A DNA stretch of 64,000 nt. Origin: Teratosphaeria epicoccoides. Its lineage: Eukaryota; Ascomycota; Dothideomycetes; Mycosphaerellales; Teratosphaeriaceae. The position numbers were made by a program, and so were the translations under genes. The stretch lies in the NCBI GenBank assembly GCA_021401465.1, contig JADDMT010000096.1, forward strand, positions 1 through 64,000, given 5' to 3'. Shown here one piece after another: positions 56,501 through 64,000 of this stretch; the stretch's first letter is position 1, and every line of letters starts with the position of its first letter. The notes beneath the pieces were generated by a model. That model was given only the letters and a program-made list of their open reading frames with translations, ran no database searches and was not told the origin of the DNA.

Positions 56501-58686
56501 GGCGGCGCGACTAAGGCGGTCAAGCGTCTCGCTAATAAGTAGTAGGGGGCAGCGGTTCTTCTAGGTCACTATGTTAAGGCCCCTATAGTTAACGTATAGG
56601 CGGAGCGTGTTATCCTTCTTCAGGACGAACATAACTAACGCTCTAGCCTCGCTGTCGCTTCGTCGGATCCACGCGTTCCTTTGCGCCTTGTAGAGGTAGT
56701 CTCGAAGTGTTTCGAGCTGCGATTCTAACATAGGGTACAGAGGTTAATGCGGAGGATTGTAACCCTCCTTAAGGTTAATCGCATGTTCCGCGTCTAGGGC
56801 CCGGGCATAGGCCGTAGCCTCTGCGTCGAAAATATCGGCGTATTCCTCTAACTTAGGCGGAAGGGTAACGTCTTCCTTGACGTTCTGTATGCAGACCGCA
56901 TACACGCATTAGACCTTCTTTATGTCCTTGTAGAAGCTATGTGCGTCATGTATCTGCACCGCAGGAACTTCGCCTATAGAGCCATAGAACTAGTTGTTAG
57001 TAGCTCTATTAACAACGACTCCCTGCTTGTAGCGCTAAGGGCGGCCGAGTAGGAGCTCCTTATCAGGAACGTCTTTAGCGTAGAAGACTTCGTTAGTCTC
57101 GCGCCTTCTCCTAAGGAGTCCGCGAGTTAGAGGCGCACGTTATACGCGCCTTAAGCCGCTACGCCTTCGCCCCGAAAAGACTTCATAGTAGGCAGTAGGG
57201 CTCCTAGGATTAGCTTCAAACTAAGCCGTACGATTACCCTCTAGGGTATCACGTTAACCTCCGCAAGGTCATCTAACATACAGTCTACTAGCTCGAGCGA
57301 GCCATTAACTCGGACCGCGCCAGATAGGCGCCGCGTAGGCCACGAGTCTACACTATTAGTAACAGACAGCTTAGATACCCGTGGTAGCCATTCGGTTGTC
57401 TTAGGCTTGTCCTTCTTTCGCCTCCCCTCCGGGGAGGTTTCAGACACCTTGCTTACCTTCTTCCTATCACTTCGTTTAGGACAGCGAGCCGCCTAGTAGT
57501 CCCTCGCTCTACAGATGTAGCAGCTACTCGGAGGCTTCTCGCTACCGTCTTTTGGCTTAGAGGGCTTGCTCCTCTAGAATGAACTACCGCGTTAGACGTG
57601 ACCCCTAGGGCGCTTGTAATAGCGGCCCTTCGGTAGGTCCTTAGGGCTTAGACGCTTATTGTCCTTACCGCCCGATTTTCTATTTCGCTTCAAGGTGATT
57701 TCCATATGTGTCGTAAGGGACACAAGGTCTTGCCGAGTTGTCGGAAGTTCATGAAAAGTCATGATTATGTTCTGAAGATCGTCATTGAGTTTGACGAGCA
57801 AGTGCCGCATGCGTTACGTCTTAGTATAGGGTAGCATCTGTCCCTCGAGTATGGCGAGGTAGGTTGCGAAGCTAGAGGTTGTTTGTCCCTTCCCCTGCTT
57901 AGCCTTCTCGTACTTAACAGACATAGTAAGGGCGTAATTCCCTGGATCCTCGACCTAGTCGACACAGAACTAGCGAAAGTCTGCCTATGTATACGTTCTG
58001 TCGTAGACCCGTATAAGGTCATACCGCTCATGCTAATTGTTGCGAGGTTCCTTATCCTCTTCGAGCTACATCACACTAAAGGCGACTCGTTCGCCCTCTG
58101 TGGAATATCCGCGTAGGTTAAGCATAAAAACTGCCTCACATGCCTACAAGAAAGTTCGAGCCTCCTTCAAGGTGTCTCCCTTAAACGGCTTCGGGTTGCG
58201 TACGTTACGACTACCTCCTAGTTAGCCTACTATGGCCCCGAATTTAGGCACTAAGTTCGCAGGCACACGCGGAGGGTCTGCGCCTCCTAGTAAGTTGTCT
58301 TTGCGGGTCCCTAGCGTGAAATCTCGCTAGATTTCTTCGTCTGCTAGTTCGTTAGTACTACTCATGGCGACGTCTTCGTCGTCCTCGCCGTTGTCGCTAC
58401 TAGGAGCAGTGCGGCTCTGGCTCTAGTTCGCAAGGCAGTTTGCAACCTAATCGACAATTATGGCTACGAGGGCTAGGTCGATAGTCGGGGTTAGCTGCGG
58501 TCCCTATGCGGGGGGTCTATTGCCTAGTCCGCCGCGTAATTGTCCTCTAGCAGAACCGTCGCTCAATGTAGTATCGCTCGCAGCAGGTACTTCTGCGGGC
58601 TAGTTACTTAGGCCAGCTTCGCTATCGCGGGCGCTCGGGATGGCGCTCGCTACGCGTTAGTTGCGAGTTCGTAGTGCTCTAGACAT
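53579..58686 (-). pseudogene. gag-pol: gag-pol of gypsy E, RIP-mutated with one frameshift
   Basis: ATG 58686 to TAG 53579-53581. 5108 nt, one fewer than D: a base is missing near 57103 (GCGCCTTCTC against GCGCACTTCTC in D), shifting pol out of the gag frame. Gag: KPFKGDTLKEARTFL near 58160, MRHLLVKLNDDLQNIIMTFH at 57810, zinc knuckle CYIC...AARC near 57525-57485. Protease region at about 57300-57240. RT YLDDILVYSDSKEEHMRHLS at 56302-56240. RNase H at about 55750-55600. Integrase zinc finger near 54950 and core with MAEFAVNNSVHATMRMSPFQ at 54445-54385. Chromodomain YLVK, stop, KGYLPKYTQ at about 53900-53860. Confidence 0.93.
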
Positions 58687-58735
58687 ATCGTAGTATTCTC
58701 TGCTAGACTGCAAAGCAGGGGAGAGAAAGCAGAAC

Positions 58736-59095
58736 TAATATAGATGTATGTGCTATATGATATGAAAATATCTCGTAGTGTGACAGAGTAATCCGACCTT
58801 TTAGTAGGTACAAGACAGCGCTGCTTTCTGCTTATCGCAGAGGTGGCGCTAAGGGTGCTTATAACCCCCGACGCTCCCTAATTAGGGAAAGCATGTCCGA
58901 GCCTAACCCTGTAGGGGTACCGTAGGGTTAGCGACGTAGGGGCGTCCTACGTCGACAACTAATCCTACTTGGACAACATACGAGCCAACGTATGTACGAA
59001 GGACCCCCTTGCCATATGTAGCAGGGTCACTGCATGCCAAGGGCGGCTATTAGAACCTATGCGGTTCAAATGGTCCCCTAGTATCAACCGTATCA
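58736..59095 (-). repeat. 5' LTR of gypsy E (360 bp)
   Basis: Starts TAATATAGATG (one transition from TGATA) and ends CAACCGTATCA. Confidence 0.95.
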
Positions 59096-61697
59096 GTTTC
59101 CTAGATGGCGTAGTAGCCGAGCCTATTAATAGCGTCCCGCAGGAGCCTACTCGTGGCTTATGACCTTCTTCCTAGGTTCGTTCTCTGCTTAAAGCTCCGT
59201 ACCTTCTGCTAATAGTTTCGTAGGTGCTTTAGGGGTTCCTAGGTGTTTTTAGTACTCCTGTATCCTTCCCATTTTACTAAGTACTCTTACTGTCTGTCTA
59301 CCTAGCAAGTGTCGACAATCTTCTTGACAGTGTACTCTAGTTCTTCAAGCTTAGGGTTAAGTAGTAAGGGTTCCGTTTGCAGTGTAGCGTCTAGCGCTAC
59401 TTGTTCTAGTAGAGAGACATAGAACATAGGGTGTATTCTTATCTGCTCTAGTAGCTGTAATTCAAAATTAACTAGTCCTTTCTTAGCCTTAATCCGGAAT
59501 AGTCCTAGTTTCATAGTATCTAGTTTTTTACTTGGCTTATCCGATTTAATATGATAGCGGAGGAGATACACCTTGTCCCTCTCCTTTAGAATTAGTCCCT
59601 TAATTCTCTTACAATTCGCGTACTATGCCATGTTCTGTTAATAGAACTGTAGGTCAAGTCGTGCTTCTGTTTGCAGTTAGCGGAGGTGTTCTACTCGCCT
59701 AAGTGCTACTAGGTTTAGATCCCTAGTTAAGACATCCGGAACATCTTCTATAGCTAATCTGTATGCTATCTGAAATAGCGAGAGTCCTGTCGACTCTGCT
59801 AGCGTACTATTATATGCGAGCTACGCTATTAGCAACAACTCTACCTAGTTATTCTGGTCCCTATTTACATAGGATCGAAGGTACTATTCTAACGTCTGAT
59901 TTAGACGTTCTGTCTGTCTATCTGTCTAAGGGTAGAAGGAAGTACTTAGTTAATGTTTGACCTATAATTGTCTCATTAGGGCCTTCTAGAAGTTAGAGGT
60001 AAACATGGATCATCGATCCGTTACTAGGTCTTATAGCATACTATGTAATGCTACTACCTATTTAATGAAGACATGTGTAATATCTTTAGTCTTTAAGTCT
60101 TCGCGGTATAGGATAAACTTCCTGAACTTAGTAAATTAGTTAACTACTACCATGATTCCATTGAAGAACTCATTAGTAGCGGGTTCTCTCGACTAGGGTA
60201 GTTTGACAATGAAGTCTATAGCGAGCGATTCCTATGGCTATTAGGGTACCTTTAGTAGTCGTAGTAGCCTATACGGTTTGTAACAGTCATACTTACTCTG
60301 TTAGCAAGTTACACATTAGCGTACATAGTCCTCGATTACTCTGCCTATCCTAGGGAAGTAATATTCTTGTTAGAGAATTTGCTTCATTTTAGACACTCCT
60401 AGGTATCCTGCCTAAGGTACATTATGTCAGAGGCGTAGTAGCTCTAAACGTAAGGATGTTAGCATGTATACTAACCCTTAGAAGAGAAGCACTCTGTCTT
60501 CATCTTCCTAGTTCTCCTGTCCATTAATGTCGTTATAGACAGCGAGTGTAGTTAGGTCGTAGACTAGTGCGTTCTTTAGGTCGTCCTAGAATTTGTTAGT
60601 CTATGTGATAGCCGTAGCTACGAGTTAGTTGACTCTAAGCGTGCTATTGCCATTTTCCTAGAGAACAGCATGTTTCTCCTGTTTCACGCCCTTCATGTAG
60701 TTAGTCTAGCGACTAAGTGCATCGGCGCGTGCGTTATTAGATCCCTTGTGATAGACGATCTTGCAGTTAAAGCTAGAGAGTTCCTCACTCTATTAGACTT
60801 GTCGTCAGTTTAACTCCTTCGTCGTAGTAAAGTATCGCAAGTTCTCATAGTCTGTGTAGACTATAACCTAGTGCTTAGAACCTTCTAAGTAGACTCGCTA
60901 GGCCTTGTAGGCGTCTACTATGGCTAGAAGTTCTTTGTTATAGACGTCATAACGTAGCTTAGGTCTAGACAGCTTACTCGAGTAATAGGCGACTAGCTGT
61001 AGTTGTCTACTTAGTCCTAGTTAACTTAAGTATGCCCTAAGTGCTATGTCAGAGGCATTAGTTTCGACTATGATAGGCTTATTAGGGTCGAATACAAGCA
61101 AGATTAGCTGATCTATGAATCGTTGCTTGAGCCGTTAGGCGTCGTCCTATACGAATAGTGTATCCTTCGTAGTAAGGGTTATAAGTAGTGCCATAATCTT
61201 TGAATAGTTTACAATGAATCTTCAGTAGAAGTTAGCAAACCTAAGGAAGGATTATACTTCCTTAACATTAGTCGGCATAGGCTACTCTGTTACTACTTTG
61301 ACCTTCTTAGTGTCTATCTTAATTCCGTTCTAGGCTACTATGTAGCCGAGGAATTAGACTTCTTGCTTATGAAACTCGCTCTTCTAAGGCTTAACCTTTA
61401 GCTTGTAATCCTAGAGTTTCTGAAGTACCTTATACACATGAGTCCTATGTTCTTCGATCGTTCGTGAGTAGACAAGGATGTCATCTAAGTATATAACTAC
61501 AAAGACGTCAAGGTACTCTCGTAGCACATTGTTGATAAATGCCTACTATGTAGCTAGGGCGTTTGTTAACCTAAATGGCATGACTATATACTTGTAGTGT
61601 CTGAACCTAGTTTAGAACGCAGTCTTCTATTCTTTACCTTCCTTGATTAGAATTCGATTATACGCTCCTAGTATGTTAAACTTTAAGAACTATATTA
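59096..61697 (-). pseudogene. pol: gypsy F pol fragment (chromodomain to reverse transcriptase)
   Basis: Aligned with C pol throughout: chromodomain near 59260, GLFRIKAKKGLVNFELQLLE near 59515-59455, integrase 59800-60400, RNase H 60850-61110, RT catalytic site near 61480. A 15-bp in-frame deletion is present near 61133 relative to C. It is interrupted at 61697 by a solo LTR. Many TAG/TAA stops. Confidence 0.9.
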
Positions 61698-62167
61698 TGT
61701 CATGAGTATTAGGAGTACTATGAGGCATAGTGTCATAAGTGTCATAAGTGCTATAAGTTATGAGCACTATAGCCTAAGTCATAGCATAGTCATAGGAGAA
61801 AGGATCTGTCACGTGAGGACAGACCCCTAGGTCTGTAGGGGTTAGCCTATAGATCTACAGGCCTGCATAGGAGAAAGGATCTGTTACATAAGGAGAGACA
61901 CCTAGATCTGTAGGGTTAGGCTACAGATCTATAGACATAGGCCTAACGGGTCTGTTAACAGATCTAACAGAGCTGCCCTATGTCTCTAGTATATAGGGAT
62001 AGCTTCAGGATAGGCAGTTAGGAGCTTCGTGCTTAATTCTTAATTTAATCCTCTCCTGCTAGGAGGAGAGTTAGTTACAAGGTTAATTGCTATTGTCGAT
62101 ATCCTTTACAGCTCTACGAGTCTAACACCTGATCCCCTTCCTGCTATTAGTACCTACCCTTATGACA
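61698..62167 (+). repeat. solo LTR inserted in F pol
   Basis: 470-bp A/C-family LTR in plus orientation (TGTCATGAGTATTAGG ... ACCCTTATGACA). Flanks TATTA (61693-61697) and TATTG (62168-62172). The unoccupied copy C reads CATTG here, so both flanks are the 5-bp duplication after RIP-type changes. Confidence 0.92.
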
Positions 62168-64000
62168 TATTGCTCCTTGCAGGCGATCCTGTAATTCCGA
62201 AAGCAAAGGAAGCAGATAACTATTTTTTATCGTGATGTTGTTTAATCCATGATAGTCTACATAAAGTCGCTAGTTGTCTTCCCCCTTAGGAACAAACAGG
62301 ATCAGATAACCTAACGACTCGCGGATGAAGCCCTTCTAGAGGTTGTCTTTCAGGTACTTCTAGAGAATCTCTAGCTTTGCGGCTAACAATAGGCAAACTA
62401 GTTGCTTCGTCAGCGTCCTGGCTAGGAGTAAGGGTATCCTGTAGTCCTACTCCTAGTGTTCTAGCAGAGCCTCTTAGTCAGGTTCCTCCTCAAAAAGGGT
62501 AGCAAACTCCTTATAGTCATCAGGAACAGTGAACTCGACTTTGACTTCAGATTACGTTGCTTTGACCTATAGGACATGTACTTCCTGTTCTAGATCCTCG
62601 ATAGCGGCGACTATCTCGCTTGAAGTCATAGCACATATTTTGATCTTGCCTAGTACGTCATGCACTACAGGTAGAGGTATCGATCTTAAGAGTTCTAGGA
62701 ACTAGATTCTCTCGTTCTTCTAGTCAAGGTAGAGGTTAGCGTTTCTTAGCCATAGTAACCCTAGTACTACATCCAAGCCAGGTAACTCCATGATGTCGAA
62801 CTAGATCATCTCTTAGTAGCGTCCTATCCGCAGAGGTATTGTCTTAGTCTCTTTGTCAACTATTCCTTAGTTGTACGTGACTAGCTTTCTATTAATCGCT
62901 TGTAGCGAGAAAGCATTCGTCTTCGCCTGTAGCCTTATCCTAGCTGTCCTGGCAAACTTAGGCGTCATGAAGATTCTAGTACATCCTGAATCTATTAAGG
63001 CCTAGGCTAGTGTCTCGTTAATGTGCACCTATACTCTGAGGTTGTCCGCGTATCTTGCGCTAACTACGGCACATCGTTATAGCCCTGTCTAGTCTGTCCG
63101 TAGGTCTAATTCTAGCGGACCTCGTCGTTTCTTGAATAACTGTCTTTACGGACTAGTTTGGGGATTGTGTAGTCTCGGCTCATTCTTCTTCGAGCGTTAC
63201 TGCTAACTAGCCTAAGAGGTCGTACTTACTCTTAGCCTCGTTGTTCCTGCGCGTTTGTTACGTACTCTATTTTCAAGTAGCTAACCTAGAGTTACAACGC
63301 TCGTAGAACCTAGATACCTTCGTAGGTAAGGTAGCCTCCTTAGGGCGTAAACTATACCCCGAACAGTACAATTTCTTAGACAATCTTCTGATGCGAGTAA
63401 GGGTAAGCTATAACTAGTAGTCTCCTTAGGTGTTGTCGCATGCGGTCGGCTAGTTCGTCATATTAAAGCTAGTTAACGTGTTGTACTCTATTAATCCATG
63501 GGTAAGCCTAAGCCTACTAGTTCTGTATGATTCGGATAATATCAAGTCTAATGTTATGCAGCGGCATAGCCTATCTCTCTATGCTCTCGTCTTCCTCAGA
63601 ATTAGGAATGACGGCTTCGATAAGCTCATAGTTGTCATCTAGACCTTCTTCTTCTTCTAGCTCCTATTACCTTAGGACTATTGCACTAGAAGGTGCACCC
63701 CTTAGCGCGTAGATTAATTGCGCCTTGTTATAGCTAGGGTACTATCTAGAACCATCTTTATTACTTATGTGAATCTGACAATCGTCGTCATAGCACATAG
63801 TCTAAGTAAGTAAGGCATAGTCTGGTTCTTGAGTAGTAGCAGCCTTTTACTTAGGTGCCGATGTTATTACGTAAGCCTGTTCTGTCCGTTGTAGTTCCTG
63901 ACGCTGTTTCTTGGCAAAGTACTTGCAGGCAAAGTGTCCTTTCTTTCTACAGTTATAGCACTCGAGGTTACTCTTGTCAAATGGCTTCTTCAGACCATTC
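62168..64000 (-). pseudogene. gag-pol: gypsy F pol N-terminus and gag (runs off the window)
   Basis: Continues F: the RT start, the protease DSG region near 62990, the gag-pol junction near 63101-63130 (heptamer AAGAAAC in the gag phase), and gag with the zinc knuckle region near 63940-63970. The gag start and 5' LTR lie beyond 64000. RIP stops throughout. Confidence 0.9.

Larger units (their letters stand above)
50928..59095 (-). mobile_element. complete gypsy element E (8168 bp), inserted in F pol
   Basis: 360-bp LTRs and a perfect GTTTC duplication (50923-50927 and 59096-59100). Uninterrupted sister of D; differences that I compared are nearly all transitions plus one deleted base. It gives the empty site for C. 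Confidence 0.96.
33917..64000 (-). mobile_element. host gypsy element H/F (family of A and C), multiply interrupted
   Basis: Minus-strand element whose 3' LTR begins at 33917. It is interrupted by D (34102-49305), a solo LTR (49841-50318), E (50928-59095) and another solo LTR (61698-62167), and leaves the window within gag. Joining across each insertion restores alignment with copy C. An in-frame 15-bp deletion relative to C lies at about 61133. Confidence 0.9.

Overview
The window looks like a repeat-rich block from the nuclear genome of a filamentous ascomycete (Pezizomycotina). Almost every long reading frame belongs to a transposable element. These frames are broken by in-frame TAG/TAA codons where conserved Trp (TGG) or Gln (CAG/CAA) is expected. 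That is the CpA-to-TpA signature of repeat-induced point mutation (RIP). A roughly 3-kb island at about 28.7-31.7 kb is much less mutated and carries ordinary fungal genes or gene remnants. I saw no tRNA, rRNA or CRISPR array.

Layout. (1) 1-18062: a plus-strand Ty3/gypsy element (copy A; 5' end outside the window). Its pol is split by a DNA transposon at 1158-14889. (2) The DNA transposon is Plavaka/CACTA-like. It has matching terminal inverted repeats, a 2-bp TT target duplication and subterminal repeats. It carries a transposase (7012-10552), a MYND zinc-finger gene (13129-14547), a possible SNF2-like helicase fragment and three unrecognised minus-strand coding regions. (3) About 18.1-24.55 kb: a minus-strand chromodomain gypsy (J). 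(4) 24549-28299: the 3' half of another gypsy (I, plus strand). (5) 28.9-31.3 kb: a broken protein-kinase-like gene and a gene with a CheD-like deamidase signature. (6) 31.9-33.9 kb: several repeat arrays. (7) 33917-64000: a nest of gypsy elements. The host element H/F (minus strand, family of A) is interrupted by D (34102-49305, family of I), a solo LTR (49841-50318), E (50928-59095, sister of D) and a second solo LTR (61698-62167). D itself contains a complete element C (37157-44186, family of A). Most junctions have 5-bp target duplications, and E supplies the empty site for C.

Two gypsy families are resolved well. The D/E/I family encodes gag-pol as one frame: 5109 nt in D once C is removed, and 5108 nt in E because of one deleted base. 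The A/C/F family has gag (1782 nt) and pol (3591 nt) in different frames, joined at a GGGAAAT heptamer in the phase expected for -1 frameshifting.

The most notable feature is an extra gene on the opposite strand between the 3' end of pol and the 3' LTR, converging tail-to-tail on pol. It is 498 codons in D, E and I, and 183 codons plus a coiled coil in A, C and F. A third, less certain example lies in J. All are cysteine-rich, and the D/E/I and J versions have a TATA box upstream of their start. Their length is identical between copies despite heavy mutation. This suggests a recurring antisense accessory gene in unrelated fungal chromoviruses.
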